Shown here: in pieces, positions 35,200-44,997 of the stretch | Numbering within the stretch: position 1 is the first letter of the stretch | Layout: every line of letters starts with the position of its first letter | Origin: Candidatus Rifleibacteriota bacterium | GTDB lineage: Bacteria; Muiribacteriota; Ozemobacteria; Ozemobacterales; Ozemobacteraceae | Length of the DNA: 64,000 nt | NCBI GenBank assembly: GCA_015233155.1 | Contig: JADFYG010000008.1 | Span: 27,331 to 91,330, forward strand | Reading direction: 5' to 3' | The notes under the pieces: model-generated | What the model was told of the DNA's origin: nothing | What the model saw: the letters and a program-made list of their open reading frames with translations, nothing else | Database searches by the model: none | Program-made: the position numbers and the translations under genes

Positions 35200-36444
35200 T
35201 TACGAAGAAAGAGTGGGTTCATCTTCGCCCTTCCATAGAAACCAGAGGGTTCCGAGTAGTCCGAAGGCGGAAGCAGTAAGGAGATTCGCCTTCGGGCTGA
35301 TCATCCACAAAAGTGCTCCGGAAAAAGCACCCACGGAAACAACAATATCGCGATACAAGTAGTAACGGCCAAAGGTTTCCGCCTTTCGTCCCTCGGGCGC
35401 CAGATCAAGGATTAACGCCTTTCTGGTTGGTTCACCAAACTCCTTCAGCCCGCGCAAAATGAAGGCAATGACCAACGGCCAAAAACTTCTGCAAAATAGT
35501 AATGTCAACGGAAACAACGTAAAAAATACAAATGTCATAACAACGAACGGCTTCTTTCCGGAGCGATCAGCGAACCAGGCGACGGGAATGTAAATCAAGA
35601 CTGCTGTTACCATCTCAATAGCGGTCAGAAGGCCAAAATCCACTCCGGAAATATTGTTCATTTCCATGCACCAGATAACCACGAACGGATATGGAATCTG
35701 CTCACAGAAGCGAACCATTATGTCAGCCAGCAGTAATTTCCATAGGTGTGCTGAAATAAGTGGCTGATTTCTTTTCTCTGAATTCGAATCGTTCAGAGCC
35801 TGCTCTTTCTTTGAGGACGTTTCGTGAATCATTACCTGTTGAAAAATCAAAGAAACCACTGCCATTACAAGGGCGGCGACAAAAGCCAGCCATACCCCGT
35901 TTATTTTTCCGTACCAGGTGATCAGAGCTCCTCCTATGACTGGCCCTAGAGCCATAGGGACGCGACGAATCAGAGAATGAACCGAAACCCCCATGGTTCG
36001 CTTTTGCTTCGGTAATACTTCAGAAATCAGGTTCATGGTCGCCGGGAGAGAAAGCGCTGACCAGGAAATGAAAAAAAGTGCGCCGAGCAGAACAGCCCAG
36101 GGCTTTGGCACCGCCAGCACTATCAGATATCCAATCATGGCAACTATATTGAAGATCATCAGAGCCCGCTTGGTTCCGATGCGACCGACCAACCACCCAC
36201 CGGGAAAAGAATAAAGTGCGGAGAGCAGGTTTTGAAGCGCATTCAAAAGACCTACAACAATAGGGCCGCTTCCCAGGGCCACCAGATAGATCGGCAGAAA
36301 GCGTTCCGCCATTTTTTCCCCGATGCCAATCAGAATACACATTGCCAGGACGCCGACAATGCTCTTTTTCAGCCCGAGAAATTCCGCAATATGCCGCCAG
36401 CTTCGATCAGAGCGAGGCGAAGATGTTGTCAGAGTCTCAGTCAT
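35200..36444 (-). CDS. Major facilitator superfamily transporter
   Basis: 414 residues with about 12 hydrophobic segments. The MFS loop 2-3 motif is seen as GGWLVGRIGTKRAL, and a related FADRSGKKPFV lies at the start of the second half. The N-terminal ~25 residues are polar and Ser/Thr-rich. Substrate not predictable. Neighbours give no clue: a small secreted protein downstream and the polysaccharide genes upstream. Confidence 0.88.
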   Translation of the reverse strand: MTETLTTSSPRSDRSWRHIAEFLGLKKSIVGVLAMCILIGIGEKMAERFLPIYLVALGSGPIVVGLLNALQNLLSALYSFPGGWLVGRIGTKRALMIFNIVAMIGYLIVLAVPKPWAVLLGALFFISWSALSLPATMNLISEVLPKQKRTMGVSVHSLIRRVPMALGPVIGGALITWYGKINGVWLAFVAALVMAVVSLIFQQVMIHETSSKKEQALNDSNSEKRNQPLISAHLWKLLLADIMVRFCEQIPYPFVVIWCMEMNNISGVDFGLLTAIEMVTAVLIYIPVAWFADRSGKKPFVVMTFVFFTLFPLTLLFCRSFWPLVIAFILRGLKEFGEPTRKALILDLAPEGRKAETFGRYYLYRDIVVSVGAFSGALLWMISPKANLLTASAFGLLGTLWFLWKGEDEPTLSS

Positions 36445-36535
36445 TGTACGTAGCGTCCCATTTCATTATCCAGTATGGTCGAACATCGTTTCATGAGAAT
36501 ATCCTGAAGTAATTTTTTTTCTCGTCCCGCTGCAC

Positions 36536-37171
36536 CTAAATCACTGGCTGGTATGGCCGCGAACGAATAGGAACAGCCGGCACACCGCGACAAATCATTC
36601 CCGACGGAAGATCACAAAAGACTGTGCTGCGAGCGCCCACGACGCATCCATCGCCAATCGTGACGCCAGGTGCGACAAAAACATCGGCCGCCAGCCATAC
36701 TTCATCACCGATGTGTACCGGCTTTGAAAATATGTCGAACGCAGGTCGATCGATCTCGTGGCTACCCGTGCAAATATATGTGCGCTGCGAAACGACTGTA
36801 TCGGAGCCGATTCTGATCTCGCCCAGACTATAGAGGCAAACATCGTCGCCAATCCAGGAACGATCGCCGATAGTGACTTTCCATGGATAAGTGAATGTAA
36901 CTGTTGGCCGAATCAAAACTTCATCACCAACACATGCGCCGAAAAGTCGCAGGAGAAAGCGTCGCCACCCATACAGCATTTGCGGAGAAAGTCGAAACAG
37001 CGTCGCTTGTATGAGCCACCAAAGCTGCACGACCCACGCAGGCCGGCCGCGAAAATTTTCCGGAAGCCGGAAACGCGATAGATCCTGATATCGCGGACGC
37101 GCGACGGAAGTTGCTTCACGTTCACTCTTGGCAGTTGCTGCAATATCGACTTTGCATAAATTTGTGTTCAT
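36536..37171 (-). CDS. WcaF-like hexapeptide-repeat acetyltransferase
   Basis: 211 residues from ATG 37171 (AGGA 6 nt upstream). The C-terminal half is a left-handed beta-helix of hexapeptide repeats (IGDRSWIGDDV; VAPGVTIGDGCVVGARSTV). The GSHEIDRPAFDI loop is typical of the WcaF/colanic acid acetyltransferase group. It likely O-acetylates a sugar unit of the surface polysaccharide made by the neighbouring genes. A longer in-frame start would overlap the upstream glycosyltransferase gene by 14 nt. Confidence 0.87.
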   Translation of the reverse strand: MNTNLCKVDIAATAKSEREATSVARPRYQDLSRFRLPENFRGRPAWVVQLWWLIQATLFRLSPQMLYGWRRFLLRLFGACVGDEVLIRPTVTFTYPWKVTIGDRSWIGDDVCLYSLGEIRIGSDTVVSQRTYICTGSHEIDRPAFDIFSKPVHIGDEVWLAADVFVAPGVTIGDGCVVGARSTVFCDLPSGMICRGVPAVPIRSRPYQPVI

Positions 37172-37199
37172 CGTAAATCCTGTTTTATTTAATCTGTGA

Positions 37200-37979
37200 T
37201 CATCTGTCGACAATTTTTTTATTTTGTATATCCCTGTTGCGAAACGGAGGCAATCGATCTCGAAACTTTACGATCAGCGGAAACAACCGCCAGGCTTCGA
37301 TATAACGTGGAACATACAAATCAGGTCGATATAAGCATCGCAACAGCCAACCCAAAAACAAGCTATCGGCCCACCTGGGGATATACACCTGGTCTCCGCT
37401 CAAAAAACCTATCGCAGCACCTATACAATGAATTCCAGGCACATAATCGAGATGCTGTCGCAAATACCAGCCAAGCTTTTCCTGAACACCACCGCCAAGC
37501 GCGACTACGATCTGCGACGGTCGACGCATCGCGATTAACTCAAGAACTTTGGTATCCTCGATCGGACCGGTATCGGCATACCTCGGAGCAATATACGAGT
37601 CTTCGCGATTTATTGAGATTCCGCGTGTTGCCAGCCACTCAATGCTCATCGACACAGCACGTTCGTGAGGCATTATCCAAAACGTATGCCCCGGACAACG
37701 AAACTCTTTATCACTCAGGATTTCACTCAAATAAACCAGCCCGGAGACTCGCACGATCTTTTCCCGATGCAGTAAATTCCAGAGCAATACCATGAACCCG
37801 CTGTCGGTTAACACCGTATCCGCATGCGTCATCGCATTCCGATATGCGCGATCGTCAACAAGCCTTACTAGTGACGGCGCGGAAGGAACAACCGTGAGTC
37901 CTCCGGAAAGACCATGTTTGGCCGCTTCACCGACTGAGGCTGAAAAAAATGATAATCCGAGAATTCTGACCAGATTCAT
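37200..37979 (-). CDS. WecG/TagA/CpsF-family glycosyltransferase (GT26)
   Basis: 259 residues. Family features: VPSAPSLVRLVDD and the ADTVLTDSGFMVLLWN segment, with the conserved Asp near residue 60, and IVVALGGGVQEKLGWYL, matching the lG.P.QE signature of GT26. These enzymes transfer a sugar (ManNAcA, ManNAc or similar) to a lipid-linked acceptor at the inner membrane. It is slightly divergent, with GGG where many members have GxP. It is divergent from the WcaJ-like gene, 32 nt away. Confidence 0.82.
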   Translation of the reverse strand: MNLVRILGLSFFSASVGEAAKHGLSGGLTVVPSAPSLVRLVDDRAYRNAMTHADTVLTDSGFMVLLWNLLHREKIVRVSGLVYLSEILSDKEFRCPGHTFWIMPHERAVSMSIEWLATRGISINREDSYIAPRYADTGPIEDTKVLELIAMRRPSQIVVALGGGVQEKLGWYLRQHLDYVPGIHCIGAAIGFLSGDQVYIPRWADSLFLGWLLRCLYRPDLYVPRYIEAWRLFPLIVKFRDRLPPFRNRDIQNKKIVDR

Positions 37980-38011
37980 GAAGACCTGACCTTGCTCAAC
38001 GAACTTTCCTT

Positions 38012-39490
38012 ATGGTAGGGTGGGATCTATATAACCAAGATACGCAAACAGTTGTTTTAACGCAAGCATACGTAAGGAATGAAGGTTTGATCGGTCGCGG
38101 AAGCAAGGTTTTGTCGGTAGGTATGCAAGTCCTGGACATGCTTATCGTAACCACAGTATTTTTCACGCTGGATAGCATCAGTGGTGATCTGCTTCCCGCG
38201 CTTCCTGAACCCGGTATTCCAAATTGGTTCCTGCCCTGGATTCTTCTGATTTTTCATTTCTGTCTGCGCTCGTTCGATTTATACCAATTCAGCCGACTGG
38301 GTTTTCTGTTTCAGCCGACCGGTGGCATAGTCACTGCAACTGCCTTTGCTACCGCAATAACGACGAGTTTTTTGTATCTGGTCAGAAATGCGATCTCACG
38401 CAAATTCGTAGTCTCATTCTTCATATGTTCCGCAATCGCACTATTTTTAAGCCGCCTTTTCGTCAAAACAATCTTCCGGAATCTTAAGGTCAGTCCACGT
38501 CGCAAAAAAAATCTGCTGATAATCGGTACAAATTTCAGAGCCGAACAGTTCGCCGAATATGTCACGCAAAATCCAGGTTGGGGTTACCACATAGTGGGCT
38601 TTGCCGACATGGATCCGGCCAGGGTCGGTTTAACTATCGAAGGGGCAAAGGTCATTTGTACGGTGGATGAAGTAAAAGATCTTATCCGCAAGCAACAGAT
38701 AGACGAAGTCGTCATCAGCGCCCCACGGTCGTGGTTATCAAAACTTGAGGATGTAGTATTTTCCTGCGAAGAAATGGGTATCATAGTCCATTTGATTGCC
38801 GACTTCTTCAAGCTTCTTATATCGCGTACAAATTTTGAAGACTTCTATGGCATACCGATACTCTCTTTTACGCCTCCGCCTGAACGCACACTCGAACGTA
38901 TCATCAAACGATCAATAGACTTAATCGGATCCGGCCTTGGATTGATCGTGCTTTCACCGTTTTTTCTCGCGGTTGCTTTATTGATAAAATTTTCAATGCC
39001 GGGGCCTGTCTTCTTTGGACAGGAACGTGTGGGTTTGCATAAAAGGCGTTTCACATGCTGGAAATTCCGCACAATGGTTGTGGACGCCGAACAGCTCAAA
39101 GAGCGACTTGCAGCCCATAATGAAATGGACGGCCCAGTCTTTAAAATAGCGGAGGACCCGCGCATTACACAGTTCGGAAAATTTTTGCGTCGCTTCTCGA
39201 TCGACGAGTTTCCACAGCTCTGGAATATCTTCGTTGGTGATATGAGTCTGGTAGGTCCGCGCCCCCCAACCCCGGAAGAAGTCGATAAATATGAACGCAG
39301 CTACATGCGCCGTCTCTCAATGCGTCCAGGCCTTACGTGCGTCTGGCAGGTGTCCGGGCGCAACCTGATCGGGTTTGCCGACTGGATGCGCATGGACCTA
39401 TATTATATCGACAACTGGTCGATCTGGCTCGATTTACAGATCCTGGTACAAACGATTCCGGTGGTGCTCACGGGGCGAGGGGCAAGCTGA
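38012..39490 (+). CDS. Undecaprenyl-phosphate sugar phosphotransferase (WcaJ-like)
   Basis: 492 residues. N-terminal four or five membrane helices (~35-150) are followed by a nucleotide-binding-like middle part (LLIIGTNFRAEQFAEYV) and the C-terminal bacterial sugar transferase domain (~300-490: a membrane helix, KFRTMVVDAE, IDEFPQLWNIFVGDMSLVGPRP, YYIDNWSIWLD). It transfers a sugar-1-phosphate from a nucleotide sugar to undecaprenyl phosphate, the first step of polysaccharide assembly. No ribosome site precedes the ATG; a TTG at 38087, 8 nt after AAGGA, would give the family-typical ~467 residues. Confidence 0.9.
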   Translation: MVGWDLYNQDTQTVVLTQAYVRNEGLIGRGSKVLSVGMQVLDMLIVTTVFFTLDSISGDLLPALPEPGIPNWFLPWILLIFHFCLRSFDLYQFSRLGFLFQPTGGIVTATAFATAITTSFLYLVRNAISRKFVVSFFICSAIALFLSRLFVKTIFRNLKVSPRRKKNLLIIGTNFRAEQFAEYVTQNPGWGYHIVGFADMDPARVGLTIEGAKVICTVDEVKDLIRKQQIDEVVISAPRSWLSKLEDVVFSCEEMGIIVHLIADFFKLLISRTNFEDFYGIPILSFTPPPERTLERIIKRSIDLIGSGLGLIVLSPFFLAVALLIKFSMPGPVFFGQERVGLHKRRFTCWKFRTMVVDAEQLKERLAAHNEMDGPVFKIAEDPRITQFGKFLRRFSIDEFPQLWNIFVGDMSLVGPRPPTPEEVDKYERSYMRRLSMRPGLTCVWQVSGRNLIGFADWMRMDLYYIDNWSIWLDLQILVQTIPVVLTGRGAS

Positions 39491-39501
39491 AAAAACAGCA
39501 A

Positions 39502-42015
39502 CTACTCTTCAGCCGCCTTCCAGTTTTCGACCTTCTTGACCATCTCCTGCATCAACTCGTGGGCGCGTTTTATTGAGCCGCTCTCGACCGTGATTTCCAC
39601 ATATGGTTTATCCGGATCCGGGAGAATCAATACCCATTCACCTTCACCCGTGAAAACCTTAATTCCGTCAACGAGTAGGGTTTCCTTGTCGCGGGCGAAT
39701 TCCATGGCATAACGCATTACCTTACCTTTTACTTCCCAGGGGCATGGTAACTGGCGGCTTTCCGTATAGAATTTCGGAAGCTCTTCGATCAATTTCGAAA
39801 GAGGTTGGCCACTCTTCGCCAGATATTCAAGCAACCGCCCGGCGGACATTATGCCATCAAACGCAGGTTGAAAATCCGGAAAAATGGTTCCGCCGTGCTG
39901 ATCACCGCAGAAAACGACCTTCTGCTGCAATGCAGCCGTCATCAGCGCGCGACAACTCGTCTTGGTGCGAATGACTGTCGCTCCTGTCTTTTTAGCCATG
40001 GTCTCAAGCACGTGAGTCGTGGAAACCGGTACTGCAAATCGCGCAGTCGGATTAACGCCGAGAATCAACGCTACCCAGGCTATCAGGCTTTGCTCACCCA
40101 GTACAAGCCTGCCCTGATCATCGATAAAGAATAGCCTTTCACCATTTGGATCAAGCATCAAACCAACGTCTGCCCCAAGCGATTTGACGATTTGCGCAAT
40201 ATGTTCCAGAGACCGCCTGAACTCGGATGGCGGCCGATATGCACCAGATTCCTCATGATGAGCATTCAATGAAATTACTTCGCAATCCAGACGGCCCAGA
40301 ATGCCGCCGAATATGGTGCTTGCACCACTGAAAGCGTAATCCACGACAATGCGCATCTTTTTTTTCTTGATCGGCTCGACATCAAGATGCGTCAGCATCT
40401 CATCGCGATAATACTCGGCTACCCGTGCCGGGAAGGTGATGTCGCCGACTTCAGAAAGCGCGACACGCCGGAAATCCTCACGATTGAAAAGACGTTCGAT
40501 CGGCTTTTGTTGTGAAGGGGATAAATCGCGCCCCTCGTTGTCAAAAAGCTTTATCTCGATATGATTCTGATCATTCGGCGACAGGTTTACATGAAGACCA
40601 GCCGCCCTGTTGAAAGCGCCTAACTTGAATCGAGCCACGGACGCAGGCATCACTCGCAGGTCAGCCGCATGAATTCCCGCTGAAGCCAAACCGCAGATCA
40701 ATGCCCGATTGATTATCCGACTGAAATTGTGAGAATCGCGAGAAGTGCTGACACTGGTGCCCTTGGGAAGCGTGGAACCAAAAGCAGCGCCCACCTTGCA
40801 GACCATCTCGGGCGTGATTTCGAGATTTGCAAGGCCGGAAATGCCATTATTTGAGAATAGATTCTTCGTCCATTTATCGGACCATACAAGACTCGAAAAA
40901 ACTGTCGACCCCTCTTCAACAACCTTGCGAGGCCATATTTTTACATTACTGCGCACTATGGCATTTTCCCCTATGCGGCAATCCTCGCTTATAACCGCAC
41001 CATTCTCGATTACTCCGCCATCGCGAATCTGCGTATCGTTAGAAATAATCGCTTCGTCCATGCGAACGCGCGCTCCCACATAGACGCGCTCCCACAGAAT
41101 CGAATCGCTGATACGCGCCCCGGCCTGTACCACGCAGCCATCGCCCAGAATGCTGTTCTGCAGCTCGACACCATCCTCGATCTGACAGTTGGCACCGATT
41201 ATGACACCGCCCTTGAGCTTGACCTTGCTGCCGATTCTGGAATTGGCACCAACCCAGACATCACGGCCGATCATGTTAAGGCGACTGCCAGGAATATTGA
41301 CCTGAACGGCTCCGTCAAGTACAGATCGATGCGCCAGTCGATATTCGCTGATGTCGCCAATGTCCTTCCAGTAACCATCGGCGATGTAGCCAAATAACGG
41401 CAGATTCTCTTTCAGCATCAACGGAAACAGATTCTTGCTGAAATCAAATTCTGTCTGCGATGGAATATATTTGAAAATATCGGGTTCGAGAATGTAAATC
41501 CCGGTGTTTATCGTATCTGAAAAGACTTCACCCCAACTCGGCTTTTCGAGAAATCTGGAGATATTGCCGTCATCGTTTGTCATGACAACACCGTATTCAA
41601 GAGGATTCGAGACGCGTGTCAAAACCATGGTCGCCATGGCTTTTTTCTCCCGATGGAAGGCAATGGCTTTATCCAGGTCGAAGTCCGTCAGGACATCACC
41701 GGATATTATTATAAAAGGCTCACCCTTCAGCTTCGACTCGGCGTTTTTGACACTTCCGGCGGTGCCGTAATCGGCTGTCGCCATTACATAATTCATTTCA
41801 CAGCCGAAATCAGATCCGTCGCCAAAATACTTTGTAATGATCTCAGGCTGAAAATACAAAATGGAACAAATATTTTTCAGATTGTACTGTTTTAATAGAT
41901 TAACGATATGTTCCATCATCGGAATATTCGCAACAGGAACCATCGGTTTGGGAATATTGCATGTGATAGGACGCAGTCTTGTTCCAAAGCCACCGGCCAT
42001 TATAACCGCATTCAT
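39502..42015 (-). CDS. Mannose-1-phosphate guanylyltransferase-like pyrophosphorylase fused to a phosphohexomutase-like domain
   Basis: 837 residues. Residues ~1-235 are a nucleotidyltransferase (MAGGFGTRLRPIT; IPKPMVPV), ~245-370 a left-handed beta-helix, ~385-830 a phosphohexomutase-like part. In the latter the catalytic loop is AGLHVNLSPND: the Ser is kept (479) but His and Pro of TASHNP are gone. The metal loop DxDGDR reads DPNGER (622-627). The mutase domain is therefore probably inactive or altered. The front part should make an NDP-sugar (GDP-mannose or NDP-glucose) for the polysaccharide genes around it. It converges with the WcaJ-like gene, 11 nt apart. Confidence 0.88.
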   Translation of the reverse strand: MNAVIMAGGFGTRLRPITCNIPKPMVPVANIPMMEHIVNLLKQYNLKNICSILYFQPEIITKYFGDGSDFGCEMNYVMATADYGTAGSVKNAESKLKGEPFIIISGDVLTDFDLDKAIAFHREKKAMATMVLTRVSNPLEYGVVMTNDDGNISRFLEKPSWGEVFSDTINTGIYILEPDIFKYIPSQTEFDFSKNLFPLMLKENLPLFGYIADGYWKDIGDISEYRLAHRSVLDGAVQVNIPGSRLNMIGRDVWVGANSRIGSKVKLKGGVIIGANCQIEDGVELQNSILGDGCVVQAGARISDSILWERVYVGARVRMDEAIISNDTQIRDGGVIENGAVISEDCRIGENAIVRSNVKIWPRKVVEEGSTVFSSLVWSDKWTKNLFSNNGISGLANLEITPEMVCKVGAAFGSTLPKGTSVSTSRDSHNFSRIINRALICGLASAGIHAADLRVMPASVARFKLGAFNRAAGLHVNLSPNDQNHIEIKLFDNEGRDLSPSQQKPIERLFNREDFRRVALSEVGDITFPARVAEYYRDEMLTHLDVEPIKKKKMRIVVDYAFSGASTIFGGILGRLDCEVISLNAHHEESGAYRPPSEFRRSLEHIAQIVKSLGADVGLMLDPNGERLFFIDDQGRLVLGEQSLIAWVALILGVNPTARFAVPVSTTHVLETMAKKTGATVIRTKTSCRALMTAALQQKVVFCGDQHGGTIFPDFQPAFDGIMSAGRLLEYLAKSGQPLSKLIEELPKFYTESRQLPCPWEVKGKVMRYAMEFARDKETLLVDGIKVFTGEGEWVLILPDPDKPYVEITVESGSIKRAHELMQEMVKKVENWKAAEE

Positions 42016-42225
42016 CCTGGATTCTCCTTTATTCTATTCACGGGCGGAGCACAGTCGTACAAAACCTCGCTCTCAATACTTCTGATTGATATATGTTCTT
42101 ACCGTCTAGTGCATATTTCATTCTAGTTTTTTCAAGCCTCCAAAGTCAATCGTCATATCAACAGTACCGATACGAATCCATTTGGCTGGAAAATCTTAGC
42201 TTCTCGGTCCCAAAGCCCCATATAT

Positions 42226-42948
42226 TCAGATGCTACGAAATAAAATACGCAACATACGCGCAAACGGCGTCAAACCCGCTTTTTCGGCGACCCTGAGGGA
42301 AGCCGCGTTCGTGGCCGACACGACATAAATCAGCCGTCGTGCCGCCGCCCTCGCCCGCTCCCGCATTTCTACTACGAGTGCCGTGGCCAGTCCCTGATTG
42401 CGGAGATTGGGAAGCGTCTCAACATAGATCTCAATCGTATCGGATGTCTCGTGAATTACTCGCACCAGCGCCGCTATCGAATCGTCGTGAAGCAGATACC
42501 CGCGAAAACCGTGCATTCTCCCGGACTCCGACTTGAGAAAACGCCACGTATAACCATCGGGCGTATTATATATTTCCCCTGACATAATGTGCTCATTGGA
42601 TTCATTGCAGCGGGCTCCTTCGTCGCGATGCCATATGAGTATTTCGACGGGCTCCGTGGAGCAAAACGTACGAAACGTCTCGAAGTCTGTCTCCGGAACC
42701 AATAAATGAAAGTCCACGTCTCTGGGAAATTGTTGAAGTAACGAAGCATAGGACGAAGGAGTGCCGAAAGGATGGGCGAGATTCCACTCTCCGGATTCAA
42801 CATCAGCATATGTCAGAAACCATCCTGCACCGTTCAAATGCCCGTCTTCCGGGAGGCAAACGACGCGGGATCCGTCGCCAGACAAGTTACTCAGTTCCTC
42901 GTTGAACTCGTCACCGAGAGTCGCGAGAAACTCCATATGCGAAATCAC
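42226..42948 (-). CDS. GNAT-family acetyltransferase
   Basis: 240 residues from a GTG at 42948 with AGGAG 6 nt before. A start at 43086 would overlap the neighbouring radical-SAM gene by 83 nt. The GNAT domain is at ~110-240: IEIYVETLPNLRNQGLATALVVEMRERA (NQGLAT acetyl-CoA loop) and TNAASLRVAEKAGL. The first half is not recognised. Substrate unknown. It follows the YgiQ-like gene and may be in its operon. Confidence 0.78.
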   Translation of the reverse strand: MISHMEFLATLGDEFNEELSNLSGDGSRVVCLPEDGHLNGAGWFLTYADVESGEWNLAHPFGTPSSYASLLQQFPRDVDFHLLVPETDFETFRTFCSTEPVEILIWHRDEGARCNESNEHIMSGEIYNTPDGYTWRFLKSESGRMHGFRGYLLHDDSIAALVRVIHETSDTIEIYVETLPNLRNQGLATALVVEMRERARAAARRLIYVVSATNAASLRVAEKAGLTPFARMLRILFRSI

Positions 42949-43003
42949 ACTCTTCTCCTGAAAACGCACCAGGTTGGAAGATTCACAATACACACAATCG
43001 CCA

Positions 43004-44725
43004 TCATGACCCGCGTCGACGCGACCGGCCGGCGTGTCCTTGAATCGTGACGCGCCCAACGGAACGCTCCGAGTCACCGCGCGCAACAGCCAGAGGCTTC
43101 CCTTCTAAACTTAGCCCTGTGGCAAACATCGCGGTTCCGAGCGTGCCTGGAGTAGGCGTAAATTCCTGCAACTGTTTATGAGCCAGCCGGAATTGCCTGA
43201 TCAGCGTGAGAATTGCCTCATCACGCCCCTGCGAACCCGGGAACGCAGTCATGAAATAAGGCACCAGGAATAGTTTTTTGTTAACACCTTTTGTCAAACG
43301 ATCGAACCATTGGATAAACGCAGCAAAATCTGCGCCCGCCCCCTTACGCATTAATGATAGAACAACCGGATCAACGTGTTCTGGGGCAACCTTCAGCTGA
43401 CCGGAAACATGACGTTCGAGAATCCTGATAAACGCCGCTTCGTCGCCTGGCTTCAGCAGATCATAGCGCAAGCCCGATCCGAGAAATACATGTTTGATGC
43501 CGGGAAGCTCCAGGGCGCGACTGAGCAGATCAGCTAAAGCAGCGAGACCGCCTCGAATGTTCGGACAACGCCGGGGATGAGTGCAAACACCATCCAGACA
43601 ACCGCCCGCAGAGCAATCCCAGCCATACATATTTACGGAAGGCCCGCCCAGATCGGGGACTGTTCCGTGAAAATCAGGATGACCAGGAAACTCCGCGATC
43701 TCGGAAAGAATTGCCTCTACTGATCGCGAACGAATTCGTCGCCCCTGATGCAGAGCCAGCGCACAAAATGTGCAGGCGCCAAGACAACCACGATGCGAAA
43801 CGACCGAAAAGCGCACGGGCTCAAGGCCAGGGATGGCCTCCTCATAAAGCGGGTGTTCCCGTCGATTGTAGCGAGATGCGGAAATCAGATCAGCTTCGCG
43901 CAGCCAATCACCAGCATCGGGGGGGAAACAGACTATATCTCCCTTGGGATGTGGTTGTACCAGCGTTCGCGCGCCGGGGCGCACAGACAAGTCGATCGCT
44001 TTGGCAAGAGACAAAAACGCTGCGGGATCGGCACGACACTCGGCAGGTGAAGGCAATACCAATGCGCCGGTTCCCGCAACCTCAGTTCCCTGGCCCGGAA
44101 GGACCCGAATACATGTTTGCGGCAAACGCGGAAACCCCTTGTCGACGCCTGTATTGCGAAAGTGAGCGATCACACGTTCAATTGAGGCTTCTGCCATTCC
44201 GTAGACGATCATCGTCGCCCCAGTATCGATGAGCATCGGATCACGAATGGCATTTTCCCAGAAATCAAAATGCGCGAATCTTCGCAAGCTCGCCTCAACG
44301 CCTCCAAGAACGATTGGAGCGCCCGGGAATGCTTCACGCAGTCGTTGCGTATAGATGAGCGTCGCTCTTTTTGGACGCAATCCCGGACGACCGCCAGGCG
44401 ACATACGATCCTCTTTTCTGGGCATTCGCATGGATGTATAATTTGCGACCATGCTGTCCATCGCACCAGCCGTCACACCGAAAAAAAGTCGCGGACGTCC
44501 GAAAACCTTGAATTCATCTACACGTCGCCAATCGGGCTGAGCAATGACAGCGACCGTTAAACCAAGTCTCTCAATACTTCGTGCCACTACTGCGGCTGGA
44601 AACAATGGATGATCAACATAAGCGTCACCGCTGACCAGAATGACATCGTATTCCGCATGCGGAGACAGTCCACGGCGATCAACTTTGCCCATCGCCGCCA
44701 GAGCGGGATATGGAAACCACGGCAT
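43004..44725 (-). CDS. YgiQ-family radical SAM protein
   Basis: 573 residues from ATG 44725, preceded by AGGAGG at 6 nt. An N-terminal segment (~1-130) carries VILVSGDAYVDHP, typical of the family. The radical-SAM cluster motif CLGACTFC (Cx3Cx2C) is near residue 300, followed by GRRIRSRSVE. A second Cys-rich stretch (CSAGGCLDGVCTHPRRCP) is also typical. The enzyme cleaves SAM reductively to a 5'-deoxyadenosyl radical; the family's substrate is not established. The C-terminus ends in a short basic tail. Confidence 0.93.
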   Translation of the reverse strand: MPWFPYPALAAMGKVDRRGLSPHAEYDVILVSGDAYVDHPLFPAAVVARSIERLGLTVAVIAQPDWRRVDEFKVFGRPRLFFGVTAGAMDSMVANYTSMRMPRKEDRMSPGGRPGLRPKRATLIYTQRLREAFPGAPIVLGGVEASLRRFAHFDFWENAIRDPMLIDTGATMIVYGMAEASIERVIAHFRNTGVDKGFPRLPQTCIRVLPGQGTEVAGTGALVLPSPAECRADPAAFLSLAKAIDLSVRPGARTLVQPHPKGDIVCFPPDAGDWLREADLISASRYNRREHPLYEEAIPGLEPVRFSVVSHRGCLGACTFCALALHQGRRIRSRSVEAILSEIAEFPGHPDFHGTVPDLGGPSVNMYGWDCSAGGCLDGVCTHPRRCPNIRGGLAALADLLSRALELPGIKHVFLGSGLRYDLLKPGDEAAFIRILERHVSGQLKVAPEHVDPVVLSLMRKGAGADFAAFIQWFDRLTKGVNKKLFLVPYFMTAFPGSQGRDEAILTLIRQFRLAHKQLQEFTPTPGTLGTAMFATGLSLEGKPLAVARGDSERSVGRVTIQGHAGRSRRRGS

Positions 44726-44997
44726 GCCATGCCTCCTAGTATGCATTCCAGTTCAGCAGATACAAATTGAATAATATTCTTTCGGATACCTGTATGAACG
44801 CACGACCATGCACTCCTGCATCTCGTGTAAGTGTATAATACACCACAACCAGACTCAATCGTCTGGGTGATTTAACTGGAGTATGTGGCATGTTATACTT
44901 TGCATGTTCCAAGGCAAATTAAGTGCATCGTTAAACTGAAAAAGCGTCGGCAAATGCATCTCTAGCAATGCCACAACCGAATCAGGTGGAGATTTTT

